Positions 7,980 to 16,691 of a stretch of 64,000 nucleotides of DNA are shown piece by piece. The notes beneath the pieces are model-generated. The model did not search any database. It was given only the letters and a program-made list of their open reading frames with translations, and was not told the DNA's origin. The number at the start of each line of letters is the position of its first letter. Position 1 is the first letter of the stretch. A program made the translations under genes and the position numbers. Source of the stretch: Acinetobacter baumannii (GTDB lineage Bacteria > Pseudomonadota > Gammaproteobacteria > Pseudomonadales > Moraxellaceae); the NCBI RefSeq assembly GCF_009759685.1, contig NZ_CP046654.1, positions 3,100,001-3,164,000 on the forward strand. The letters run 5' to 3'.

Positions 7980-8882
7980 TTAGGTCATTGTTGGTAATAG
8001 TTTTTGCATGAGTTCAATGAAGTTTGACACTTTAGCTGAGTTTTCATTTTCTCGTGTAATTAAGTAAATAGGCGCATTTAGTTTTATCGAATCATCAAAC
8101 TCGCGATAGACGATTTCATGGTCCCAAAAGTTATGCATTGAAGCGGGCACAATACTAATTCCAATACCGGCAGCCACTAAATTGAGGGTCGCAGTAGGGC
8201 GTGGCGCTTCTTGAATAATACGCGGACTAAAACCTGCCTGATAGCAGCTATATAAAATATTGTCATATAAGCCTTGCCCTGAAGAGCGACGGTATAAAAC
8301 AAAATTTTCCTCTGACAAGTTACTTAAACTAATTTTTTTCTTCTGTGTAAGTGGATGGCCGATAGGTAAGGCCACCACCATTGGCTCGTCTAATATATGA
8401 AGATGCTTTAAACCAATATCTCGGCTAATCGGCGCTCTTAAAAAAGCAATATCAAGTTTTTCTGAAATTAACCAGTCCAGTTGCTTTTGACTGCCTGCTT
8501 CTTCAAGTTTGGTTTGCACAGCAGGGTACATTTCTCGATATGAACGTAATACGAGTGAAATGAGCGGATGCAAACCTGCGGAACTTGTAAAGCCAATATT
8601 GAGTTGTCCGGTTTTACCTTGGCTAACATCTTGGACCAATTGGGGAATATGGCGGGCATGTTCTAATAAAAGTTGTGCTTCTTTAAATAATGCTAAACCC
8701 GCTTCCGTCGGTTCAATCCCGCGCGGTTGACGAATAAGTAACTGTGTACCGAGTTCTTGTTCAAGTTTTTTAAGTAAACGCGTTAAAGGTGGCTGTTGAA
8801 TAAACAAACGGTTTGCCGCGTGAGTAATATTTCTTTCTTCAACCACTACTACAAAGGCATGAAGCTTATATAAATCGAGCAT
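7980..8882 (-). CDS. LysR-family transcriptional regulator beside split chrA
   Basis: This is a 300-residue LysR protein. The N-terminal helix-turn-helix reads MLDLYKLHAFVVVVEERNIT, AANRLFIQQPPLTRLLKKLE and LLIRQPRGIEPTEAG. The effector domain starts near GQLNIGFTSSAGLHPL. It diverges from the chromate-transporter gene pair across 101 bp, in which ATACC/GGTAT (8887-8901) and TATCT/AGATA (8951-8965) form small dyads. It probably activates or represses those genes. The signal (chromate, sulfate or another anion) cannot be read from the sequence. Confidence 0.88.
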   Translation of the reverse strand: MLDLYKLHAFVVVVEERNITHAANRLFIQQPPLTRLLKKLEQELGTQLLIRQPRGIEPTEAGLALFKEAQLLLEHARHIPQLVQDVSQGKTGQLNIGFTSSAGLHPLISLVLRSYREMYPAVQTKLEEAGSQKQLDWLISEKLDIAFLRAPISRDIGLKHLHILDEPMVVALPIGHPLTQKKKISLSNLSEENFVLYRRSSGQGLYDNILYSCYQAGFSPRIIQEAPRPTATLNLVAAGIGISIVPASMHNFWDHEIVYREFDDSIKLNAPIYLITRENENSAKVSNFIELMQKLLPTMT

Positions 8883-8983
8883 AGGAATACCTTTAGGGTA
8901 TGGTTAATGAAAATAAAAGCATTTGTAGATATATCATAAAAGTATCATTCTATCTTGGTCAGATAAAGTGAAAAGTAACGAAA

Positions 8984-9544
8984 ATGAACCATGTTGAGAT
9001 TGCCGTGCAGAAGGATACCGTTCCTACTTGCACAGAGTTATTTTTAGGTTTTTTAACATTAGGTTTAATTGGATTTGGTGGTGTGCTGCCTTTAGCCCGT
9101 AAAGTTATTGTAGAGCAAAGGCATTGGTTAAGCCCTGAAAAATTCACTGAGTTACTTGGTCTGTGTCAATTTTTACCGGGCGGCAATATTATTAATTTAT
9201 CGGTTGCGATTGGCATGGAGTTTCGCGGTGTCCGTGGAGCAGTGAGCTCACTCATTGGTTTAATCTTCGCACCTACCGTAATTGTTGTACTTTTACATTA
9301 TGTCTATGAGCAGTTCCAAGACAACTTAATGGTTAAACACCTTTTTGAAGGTTTAGGAGCAGCAGCAGCAGGGCTTCTGGTTGCCACAGGTCTGAAAATG
9401 CTTAAGCCTTTGTTACGTAATCCATTAGCAATCTGTCTTGTGGTAGCGGCAATTGTCAGCATTGCCTTTCTAAAAATTCCTTTACTTTTGACTATGCTGA
9501 TTTTACTTGCGTTTTATTCAGCCATCATTTGGAGACGTGTGTAA
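8984..9544 (+). CDS. chrA: Short-chain chromate transporter ChrA, first half
   Basis: The 186-residue membrane protein carries the ChrA signature LGLIGFGGVLPLARKVIVEQ followed by LGLCQFLPGGNIINLSVAIG, then several hydrophobic helices. Full ChrA proteins are about 400 residues with two such halves. Here the halves are separate genes, as in the short-chain CHR group that acts as a heterodimer. The family exports chromate across the inner membrane. The stop codon overlaps the next ATG (TAATG), implying translational coupling with the second half. Confidence 0.85.
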   Translation: MNHVEIAVQKDTVPTCTELFLGFLTLGLIGFGGVLPLARKVIVEQRHWLSPEKFTELLGLCQFLPGGNIINLSVAIGMEFRGVRGAVSSLIGLIFAPTVIVVLLHYVYEQFQDNLMVKHLFEGLGAAAAGLLVATGLKMLKPLLRNPLAICLVVAAIVSIAFLKIPLLLTMLILLAFYSAIIWRRV

Positions 9545-10065
9545 TGGGTGCCGTACTACTTACTTTAGCAATCATTTTTACTCAGTTGTCTCTTATTGCA
9601 TTTGGTGGTGGGAATACGATTTTGCCCGAAATGCAACGCCAAGTAGTCGATATCCATCACTGGATGACGGCGCAAGAATTTAGTGCTCTGTTTGCCATGG
9701 CACAAGCTGCACCTGGTCCAAATATGATGATTGTACCTTTGGTAGGGTGGCATGTAGCAGGGTTGTCTGGTCTATTGGTGACGTCTACTGCTAAATTTTT
9801 ACCGTCATCTCTTATTACTGTATTTGTGATGAGAGGCTGGTCAAAATTCAAAGATAAGAAATGGCGCCGTGTTTTACAGCTTGCTTTACAACCTGTCACT
9901 GTGGGGACTGTGCTTGCCAGTGCATGGATTATTTCTGAAGCAGCGGCAATAAATACTTTACTTATCATTATGGTAGTCATTGCAACTTTATTATCTTTAA
10001 TTAAAAAAGTTCATCCATTGCATGTTTTGATTGCTGGGGCTGTATTTGGTGTGGTCTTACTCTAG
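9544..10065 (+). CDS. chrA: Short-chain chromate transporter ChrA, second half
   Basis: This 173-residue protein starts MGAVLLTLAIIFTQLSLIAF, with FGGGNTILPEMQRQVV and MAQAAPGPNMMIVPLVGWH matching the ChrA repeat. The ATG at 9544 overlaps the upstream stop codon; an earlier in-frame start at 9529 would lie inside the first gene and is less likely. The two halves probably insert in opposite orientations and form one carrier (known for short-chain CHR pairs, inferred here). Confidence 0.85.
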   Translation: MGAVLLTLAIIFTQLSLIAFGGGNTILPEMQRQVVDIHHWMTAQEFSALFAMAQAAPGPNMMIVPLVGWHVAGLSGLLVTSTAKFLPSSLITVFVMRGWSKFKDKKWRRVLQLALQPVTVGTVLASAWIISEAAAINTLLIIMVVIATLLSLIKKVHPLHVLIAGAVFGVVLL

Positions 10066-10077
10066 TTTAACCAGTTT

Positions 10078-10116
10078 GCCGACCTGCGCTGGGATGAGTT
10101 CAGGTTGGCTTTTTTT
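10078..10116 (+). terminator. Terminator after chrA pair
   Basis: GCCGACCTG pairs with CAGGTTGGC (one mismatch) and is followed by seven T residues, just after the second chrA stop codon. Confidence 0.7.
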
Positions 10117-10242
10117 GATTGAAGAAATAATAAAATCTAAAAAACCGATCAAATATATAAAAACATACTGTTTTACCTATTCATTGTTTTAACGTACTAT
10201 GCATCTATTGAAAGAATTTGGATGCATTGGAGTAAAAAACAG

Positions 10243-11808
10243 ATGTTAGATCAAAACATTAAAACTCAATTAAAAGCTTACCTAGAACGTTTAGAAAGTC
10301 CAATCGAATTAGTTGCTGCTTTAGATGAATCAGACAAAGCTGCTCAAATTAAAGAATTAGTAACTGAAATCGCTGAGCTTTCTGACAAGGTAACAGCCCG
10401 TTTTGACGGTAACAATACACGTCGTCCAAGCTTTGGTGTGGCTAAAGCAGGTGAACAACCTCGTGTGTTCTTCGCAGGCTTACCAATGGGTCATGAGTTT
10501 ACGTCTTTGATCTTGGCGCTGTTACAAGTGTCTGGCTATGCACCTAAAGTGTCGGATGAAGTTTTAAATCAGATTAAAGGCTTAAACCTCAAAGCTAACT
10601 TTGATGTATTCGTATCGCTTAGCTGTCATAACTGTCCGGACGTGGTACAGGCGCTTAACCTGATTGCTATTTATAATCCGAACACTACAGCAACCATGAT
10701 TGATGGTGCATTCTTCCAAGACGAAGTGGAACAACGCAAAATCATGGCTGTACCGATGGTATTCCAGGACAATGAGCACATTGGTCAAGGTCGTATGACG
10801 CTTGAAGAGATTGTGGCAAAACTTGATACCAATTCAGCTGAAAAAGACGCAGCAGCACTCAATGCCAAAGATGCGTTTGATGTATTGGTGATTGGTGGTG
10901 GACCTGCAGGTGCAACAGCTGCAATCTATGCGGCACGTAAAGGCATTAACACAGGTATCGTGGCTGAACGCTTTGGTGGTCAGGTCATGGACACCATGGA
11001 CATTGAAAACTTCACTTCTGTGCAAAAGACCCAAGGTCCTAAGTTTGCTGCTGAAATGGAAGCACATGTTCGTGAATACGATGTGGATATCATGAACCTG
11101 CAACGTGTCAGCAAAATCACTGGTGCAGACCAAACAGCAAATGGCTTGGTTGAAGTTGAACTTGAAAACGGTGCAAAACTTGAATCGAAAACTGTGATCC
11201 TTTCAACAGGTGCACGTTGGAGAGAAATGAATGTACCGGGTGAAGCTGAATACCGTACCCGTGGTGTAGCGTACTGTCCACACTGTGATGGTCCATTGTT
11301 CAAAGGCAAACGTGTTGCCGTGATTGGTGGCGGTAACTCAGGTGTTGAAGCGGCGATTGACCTTGCAGGTATTGTTGAGCATGTAACTCTGGTTGAGTTT
11401 GACACTAAACTTCGTGCTGACCAAGTCTTGCAAAACAAGTTAAATAGCTTGCCAAACACCACAGTGATTATGAATGCGTTAAGTACAGAAGTGTTAGGCG
11501 ACGGTTCACAAGTAACCGGTCTTAAATATAAAGACCGTGCAACTGATGAAGAGCATGTGGTAGAGCTTGCAGGGATCTTTGTACAGATTGGTTTACTTCC
11601 AAACACTGACTTCTTAAAAGACAGTGAGGTTGAGTTAACCAACCGTGGCGAGATCATTGTCAATGACCGCAACGAAACCAATGTAAAAGGTGTATTTGCT
11701 GCAGGTGACTGTACCACTGTACCGTACAAGCAGATCATTATTGCTACAGGTGAAGGCGCTAAAGCATCACTCTCTGCGTTTGATTACATCATTCGTTCTG
11801 GGCAGTAA
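10243..11808 (+). CDS. ahpF: Alkyl hydroperoxide reductase subunit F
   Basis: The 521-residue flavoprotein starts [15 protein letters not shown], with GGAG at 10229-10232. An N-terminal double thioredoxin fold holds the disulfide CHNC ([12 protein letters not shown]). An FAD-binding motif [12 protein letters not shown], the redox pair CPHC in [12 protein letters not shown], an NAD-binding motif [12 protein letters not shown] and a closing [20 protein letters not shown] follow. AhpF passes electrons from NADH to the peroxiredoxin AhpC, which destroys organic peroxides in the cytoplasm. No ahpC gene lies beside it, so the partner must be encoded elsewhere. Length and motif order are normal. Confidence 0.97.
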   Translation: MLDQNIKTQLKAYLERLESPIELVAALDESDKAAQIKELVTEIAELSDKVTARFDGNNTRRPSFGVAKAGEQPRVFFAGLPMGHEFTSLILALLQVSGYAPKVSDEVLNQIKGLNLKANFDVFVSLSCHNCPDVVQALNLIAIYNPNTTATMIDGAFFQDEVEQRKIMAVPMVFQDNEHIGQGRMTLEEIVAKLDTNSAEKDAAALNAKDAFDVLVIGGGPAGATAAIYAARKGINTGIVAERFGGQVMDTMDIENFTSVQKTQGPKFAAEMEAHVREYDVDIMNLQRVSKITGADQTANGLVEVELENGAKLESKTVILSTGARWREMNVPGEAEYRTRGVAYCPHCDGPLFKGKRVAVIGGGNSGVEAAIDLAGIVEHVTLVEFDTKLRADQVLQNKLNSLPNTTVIMNALSTEVLGDGSQVTGLKYKDRATDEEHVVELAGIFVQIGLLPNTDFLKDSEVELTNRGEIIVNDRNETNVKGVFAAGDCTTVPYKQIIIATGEGAKASLSAFDYIIRSGQ

Positions 11809-11823
11809 AATCTAGCCTAAAAC

Positions 11824-11856
11824 AAAAGAGCCAAAGGATATCCTTTGGCTCTTTTT
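11824..11856. terminator. Perfect palindromic terminator between ahpF and a convergent gene
   Basis: AAAAGAGCCAAAGGA is matched by its exact complement TCCTTTGGCTCTTTT, with A and T tracts on both sides. It can end transcription from both directions. Confidence 0.9.
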
Positions 11857-11861
11857 ATTTT

Positions 11862-13868
11862 TTATGGTTTATACAAACCATGTTCAACTAAATGCTCTCG
11901 TAAAATACGACGTAGTTCTAATACGGCTTGTGGTGTTAACTGAATAGAGTGTCCACCCGGTAGAACTTTCTCAGATTTAGCACCTTCTAAGTGAGCACTT
12001 TTATAAGGAACAATACCATCGGTAATCACATTTGGATCATCACTTTTGGTAATGTTGCCCATAATTGAGTGGAAGATTAACCCTTGATGTGGATTAATAT
12101 TCTCAGTGAGTTCCATAAATTTAGATTGATGGCTTAAGTCGCTTGGTCCATTTTGAATCAGGCCATTATCAATATTATTCAAGAAATCTTTAATATCTAA
12201 ATTTTCTGTGGTGAGCGAAGTTGCAACAGCTGATAAAAAAGCACCCGGTAAGCGGATAATTTTACGTGCTGCCAAGGTAAACCAACGATCTGCATAATCA
12301 GTACCTCGGTGTGGCGATGCCAAGAAAATTGCACGATCAAAGTTACTAATTGAATGCATTTGCAGCCGTTCAGTCACCATAGGATGTTTCTTAAAACGGT
12401 TTTGCTGACGGATCGTCATCATCTCCAAGGCAGGTTTAGTAATATCAGCATCACTTACAAGTAAACGGCTAATAATTCCTCCCATACTATGACCTACAAG
12501 CACCGCATCATGCGCAGCAGGATCACTTGGGTTTAACGAACCGAACGCTTGTTTTAAGAGTGCATAAATCTGGAACCGGCTTTCCAGAATTGGCATATTG
12601 GTCGAGTAGAAGACTTGCCAAACTTGATAGTTATCTCTTAAAACAGTATCGCCCATGACATCGTTAGTGAGTGCAATCCATGCCTCGGGGCTACTTGCCA
12701 AACCATGGACCAACACAATAATTTTTTTGTTTGGGTTATAAGGTTCAAGCATATATAAATGCGGCATGGTTAAGTGCTGATCACGATCAATCAAACTCAA
12801 ATAAGCCGCTACACCTAGGTTGTTTTCTGCTAACCACAGGCCATAAGGAGCTGAGAAGTTTGCAGCTAAAGGATATTGCTTACCAGCGACATTAATATTA
12901 TCGGTTCGATAAGGATCATAAACCCGAATTACAAATTCTGGATCATTAATAATTTCTTGAACGGTTTTGGCATGTTTAGGCTCCGCAACAATAGTTGCCG
13001 CTAAATAACGTGCATGGTGAATATTAGGATTTACACCATTTTTATAGCTGTAATTAAGTGGATCTAAAATGTATTCATTAATGTCTTCTTTGCCTGAACT
13101 TGGGAAGACAGCCACAAATTCGGAACCGAAACCATCACGACGGTTGATTGTTCTTAAACCTGAGAAATTTAAGTTATAACTTGAAATTAATTTTTCTAAT
13201 TTTTGGCCAGATAATTGTCTATGAAACTCAAAATCAATTGAATATACACTCTTACCAATATGGATTTGTGGCTCTACCACATTTTTTTGTGGATACCTTA
13301 AATCATACACACTGACCATTTTGGCAATCGCTTGATTATAGAAGTCGCGTATCTGAACTTGTCTATTATCAAAAATACGATCAGTCGGCTGACGTTTTGT
13401 AGAAAACAGATAAGCATAGCTATAACGGATACTCTTATCGAGTAGACTTAACTGTTGATCTAAGCATTCATCATATTTATTTTGAATAACTTTTTGTTCT
13501 TCAGTTGGCTTATGTTTAGTGAAACGACTAATTTTACATTCAGAAGAATCTGACAAAGCCATTGCTTTCGCCAGATACATTTCACTCGCAGCCGATAACA
13601 GCTGTTCATCTAAAATTTGGGGCAGATTTTTAAGTTGATTAACACAAGTATCAGGGGAGTCTGTACAGGCCTTAGCTTCTTGCCCTGACATGGACAAAAC
13701 ATTAAGACTTGCTTCACTTAGTTTATCTTGGGTAAGAATACTATTACGCTCATTTGCAATAGTAACGTTGAGAGCTTGTTGCTTAACATTGACGACCTGA
13801 CATCCACTCAGGATTGAACCGAGGAGTATGACCGTGAAGAGCGCTGAGTTTCTTTTTCTAACAAACAT
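11862..13868 (-). CDS. Large lipoprotein of the alpha/beta-hydrolase (lipase-like) family
   Basis: The 668-residue protein starts MFVRKRNSALFTVIL, with a lipobox LSGC that predicts a lipid anchor. About 350 residues of unrecognised N-terminal sequence precede an alpha/beta-hydrolase domain. That domain has IIVLVHGLASSPEAW (oxyanion region), LVGHSMGGIIS (nucleophile serine), IFLASPHRGTDYA and GGHSIQLTPQAV, whose histidine is the likely third catalytic residue. It is probably an envelope esterase or lipase acting in the periplasm or at the outer membrane. The substrate is unknown. An alternative start lies nine bases upstream. Confidence 0.8.
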   Translation of the reverse strand: MFVRKRNSALFTVILLGSILSGCQVVNVKQQALNVTIANERNSILTQDKLSEASLNVLSMSGQEAKACTDSPDTCVNQLKNLPQILDEQLLSAASEMYLAKAMALSDSSECKISRFTKHKPTEEQKVIQNKYDECLDQQLSLLDKSIRYSYAYLFSTKRQPTDRIFDNRQVQIRDFYNQAIAKMVSVYDLRYPQKNVVEPQIHIGKSVYSIDFEFHRQLSGQKLEKLISSYNLNFSGLRTINRRDGFGSEFVAVFPSSGKEDINEYILDPLNYSYKNGVNPNIHHARYLAATIVAEPKHAKTVQEIINDPEFVIRVYDPYRTDNINVAGKQYPLAANFSAPYGLWLAENNLGVAAYLSLIDRDQHLTMPHLYMLEPYNPNKKIIVLVHGLASSPEAWIALTNDVMGDTVLRDNYQVWQVFYSTNMPILESRFQIYALLKQAFGSLNPSDPAAHDAVLVGHSMGGIISRLLVSDADITKPALEMMTIRQQNRFKKHPMVTERLQMHSISNFDRAIFLASPHRGTDYADRWFTLAARKIIRLPGAFLSAVATSLTTENLDIKDFLNNIDNGLIQNGPSDLSHQSKFMELTENINPHQGLIFHSIMGNITKSDDPNVITDGIVPYKSAHLEGAKSEKVLPGGHSIQLTPQAVLELRRILREHLVEHGLYKP

Positions 13869-13934
13869 TATGGTCAAATATGTGGATCAGTAATATGCTG
13901 ATCATACAAATTTTAAAGTATTTTTCAATTGATC

Positions 13935-13978
13935 AAACTTTAAAAAAGGGCTGTCAAATCAGCCCTTTTTTAAAGTTT
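13935..13978. terminator. Terminator between two leftward lipoprotein genes
   Basis: AAACTTTAAAAAAGGGCT pairs with AGCCCTTTTTTAAAGTTT across an 8-base loop just downstream of the TPR lipoprotein gene (leftward transcription). Confidence 0.85.
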
Positions 13979-13984
13979 AAGTGC

Positions 13985-14926
13985 TTACTTTTTTGTAGCT
14001 GCGCTTGGGGTAGCAGAAGACATAGCAGGGTTTGTTAAAACTTGCCATACATTCCAGCGACCTTGTTTTTCAATTTCTTGAATTAAACGGTCTGCTACTT
14101 CAGCTTCATCAGGGTATTTAACCTTGTAATTTTTTAGAGTCTGAATCGCATTTTTCTTTTGTTCCATTGCAATATAGTTATTTGCAGCGGCTAAATATGC
14201 TTCCTGAACATTACCTTTAATAGCTTTATCTAAATACGGAATAGCCTCACGTTGACCGCCACCTTCAGACAAACCAAAACCAAACCAGAAATTCGCCTCA
14301 GCATCATCTGGATTAATTTTTAAAAGTCTTTGTGCATATTCTAAAGACTTAGTGGTATGAGCAGTACCTAAATCAAGGTTACGGGCAAGTACACTTGCTT
14401 TAAAAGCACGAATAAGAATATCAAATGAAGCATCTGGATTAGCAGCTAAAGTATCTAAGCGCTGAGTCACTTCCTTAAGTTTGCTTTCAAAGCCTTTACG
14501 TTCTTGACGGTCAGTAAAACGAGGTGGATAGTGACGCGCTTTACCTTCAACAAGTTGTAAGAAGTCATCAATTTCAGTTACATCAATTTCATTATCGCCC
14601 GCTAAAACTGCGTACTTCATTGAACGTTGTGAGTTGTTGACTGTAGGTACGATCAATTTATTCGTATCTAATGTAAGTGTTTTGGTTGGATCGTCCTGAC
14701 GAGTTACAACCATTTTGGTTACAGGCTGTGCAGCAGCTTCTTTTAAAGCAACTTCAAATGCAGGTGGAGCATCATAATTAAATGGGTTTAATGCATAAAA
14801 TGGAGGTGTAAGCTCTGGTTCCTTAAAAACAAACGGCTCAATTTTTTGTTCTTTTACAGGTGCCATGGTACACGCTGTTAAACTTGAGGTCGCAAGAAGG
14901 ATATATGCCAAAGGCTTAAAATTCAT
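13985..14926 (-). CDS. TPR-repeat lipoprotein
   Basis: The 313-residue protein has a lipoprotein signal (MNFKPLAYILLATSSLTAC, lipobox LTAC). The middle is unrecognised. From about residue 195 there are helical repeats of TPR type: SLEYAQRLLKINPDDAEANFWFGFGL, EAIPYLDKAIKGNVQEAYLAAANNYIA and NAIQTLKNYKVKYPDEAEVADRLI. TPR lipoproteins serve as scaffolds for envelope assemblies, but the partner here is unknown. A strong terminator follows it, so it is probably its own transcription unit. The C-terminus is rich in Ser, Ala and Thr. Confidence 0.75.
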   Translation of the reverse strand: MNFKPLAYILLATSSLTACTMAPVKEQKIEPFVFKEPELTPPFYALNPFNYDAPPAFEVALKEAAAQPVTKMVVTRQDDPTKTLTLDTNKLIVPTVNNSQRSMKYAVLAGDNEIDVTEIDDFLQLVEGKARHYPPRFTDRQERKGFESKLKEVTQRLDTLAANPDASFDILIRAFKASVLARNLDLGTAHTTKSLEYAQRLLKINPDDAEANFWFGFGLSEGGGQREAIPYLDKAIKGNVQEAYLAAANNYIAMEQKKNAIQTLKNYKVKYPDEAEVADRLIQEIEKQGRWNVWQVLTNPAMSSATPSAATKK

Positions 14927-15029
14927 AGGATCTTCCGTTCATTTTATAAAGTTAAATAAGGTACAACAAGTCTAGGAAAACCTAAACCGACATGCAAGGG
15001 TAAGCGTGTTACATTATGAATCAAGAATA

Positions 15030-15845
15030 TTACGTTTTTGATGTCTTGTTTTGCGCACCGCATTCACGACGAACTTCTTCAAGAATTTTTAGCTCTTCAT
15101 CACTAAAAGGCTGTTCATCTTGACTTTCTTTTTTGAAAGTTGGGTCAAGTTCGGACAAACGCTGGCACAAATTATTCATACGCGTTTCATTGTGCTGAAT
15201 ACGGTCAAGTAAAACACGCATTCCTTCTAAAATTGGGTCAGATTGATCAGCAGTAGTCGCATACGGAGCAAAACCAATACTTTGTGCATAATCACGGCGA
15301 CGTTCTTCATCTTTATCTTTAGTTTTGTCGGCATCTTTATAGATATAACGTGCAGGGTTACCAACAGCTGTTACACCAGCAGGAACTGCTTTTGTGACTA
15401 CCGCATTTGAACCAACTTTGGCGCCTTTACCTACCGTAAATGGACCTAAGATTTTCGCACCAGCACCAACAACCACGCCATCTTCTAAAGTTGGGTGACG
15501 CTTACCTTTATTCCAAGTCGTACCACCTAAGGTAACACCGTGGTATAGCGTTACATCATCACCAATTTCAGCAGTTTCACCAATTACAACGCCCATGCCA
15601 TGATCGATAAAGAAGCGTTTGCCGATTTTAGCTCCAGGGTGAATTTCTATACCCGTTGCAAAACGACTAAATGACGAAACAAAACGGGCGGTACCTTTGC
15701 AATCTTTTTTCCACAATTCATGTGCAAGTCTATGCAAAAGTAAAGCGTGTATACCTGGGTAAGTGGTAAGTACTTCGAGTGTATTTCGTGCAGCAGGATC
15801 TCGCGCGAATACAGCCTGTATATCTTCTTTAAGCTGTTTAAGCAT
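15030..15845 (-). CDS. cysE: Serine O-acetyltransferase CysE
   Basis: The 271-residue protein starts [21 protein letters not shown]. The left-handed beta-helix of hexapeptide repeats follows: [60 protein letters not shown] and [22 protein letters not shown]. It makes O-acetylserine from serine and acetyl-CoA, the first step of cysteine synthesis. The start overlaps the end of trmJ by 8 bp, indicating an operon. The C-terminal about 80 charged residues extend past the repeats. Confidence 0.95.
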   Translation of the reverse strand: MLKQLKEDIQAVFARDPAARNTLEVLTTYPGIHALLLHRLAHELWKKDCKGTARFVSSFSRFATGIEIHPGAKIGKRFFIDHGMGVVIGETAEIGDDVTLYHGVTLGGTTWNKGKRHPTLEDGVVVGAGAKILGPFTVGKGAKVGSNAVVTKAVPAGVTAVGNPARYIYKDADKTKDKDEERRRDYAQSIGFAPYATTADQSDPILEGMRVLLDRIQHNETRMNNLCQRLSELDPTFKKESQDEQPFSDEELKILEEVRRECGAQNKTSKT

Positions 15846-16677
15846 TGGATTGATCCTCCTTGTCCGATGATGCTTTTTTCCATTTGCCGCTTGTGAGGGC
15901 TTGGACTCGACTAAAAATACCGCGAAGTAAATGATATTCCATACGATCTAATTGTATACGACCAAATAAACGACGCAAGCGTAAAGGTAGTAAACGTGGA
16001 TTTTCTGGATCTAAAAATTCAATTTCGGTGAGCATTTTTTCCAAATGAGGGTAGAACTCTTCCATTTGCTGCTGAGTCACTAACGGCTCATCCCATTGCA
16101 TGCTTTGACCTTGAGTAAGCGGCATTTGCCCAGCATCAGAAGCAACTTCTTTTTGCTCTAATACCGACATACGAAGTTCATAACAAACTACTTGAATCGC
16201 TTGAGCAACGTTAAGTACACCATAGTCCGAGTTTACAGGAATAGTAAGGTGATAATTTGCCAAAGCCAATTCTTCATTGGTTAAACCGCGGTCTTCACGT
16301 CCAAAAACGATCGCAATTTGTTGTCCTTGAGCAGCCGCCTTGATTGCTTCTTTGGAAGCAGGGCGAACATCTAACAAAGGCCATGGAATAGTACGGCTTC
16401 GAGCACTTGTCCCGAAAACTAAATGGCAATCTTTAATTGCTTCTTCGAGTGTTTCAACAATTTCAACCTGTTCTAATAAATCTTGTGCACCAGCAGCAAG
16501 CGCCTGAATATCTGGATGTGGATACATTTTTGGTGAAACCAGAACCAACTTACTCAAGCCCATCGTTTTCATTGCGCGTAAAGCACTGCCAATATTAGCC
16601 GGTAAAGTGGTATTGACCATGACAATACGCACTTGTGCTAATTGTTTTGACACGGCGGTGTCGTCAAACAAACTCAT
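15838..16677 (-). CDS. trmJ: tRNA (cytidine/uridine-2'-O-)-methyltransferase TrmJ
   Basis: The 279-residue SPOUT methyltransferase has [21 protein letters not shown] at the N-terminus (the N-x-G-x-x-R motif), [17 protein letters not shown] (motif 2) and [16 protein letters not shown] (motif 3), which form the knotted SAM site. TrmJ methylates the ribose at position 32 of several tRNAs. The C-terminal helical part from about residue 170 is as in TrmJ. It sits 14 bp after dnaE and overlaps cysE, so the three genes are probably cotranscribed. Confidence 0.93.
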   Translation of the reverse strand: MSLFDDTAVSKQLAQVRIVMVNTTLPANIGSALRAMKTMGLSKLVLVSPKMYPHPDIQALAAGAQDLLEQVEIVETLEEAIKDCHLVFGTSARSRTIPWPLLDVRPASKEAIKAAAQGQQIAIVFGREDRGLTNEELALANYHLTIPVNSDYGVLNVAQAIQVVCYELRMSVLEQKEVASDAGQMPLTQGQSMQWDEPLVTQQQMEEFYPHLEKMLTEIEFLDPENPRLLPLRLRRLFGRIQLDRMEYHLLRGIFSRVQALTSGKWKKASSDKEDQSNA

Positions 16678-16691
16678 AAGATTTCCAGAAA

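Noticed and set aside
9657..9980. Opposite-strand ORF within the second chrA gene
   Set aside because: It overlaps a clearly conserved membrane protein and has no independent RBS or domain.
10980..11738. 252-codon open frame on the opposite strand of ahpF
   Set aside because: It lies wholly inside a well-supported AhpF gene, its predicted protein has a composition expected from antisense of a coding strand, and it has no family motif.
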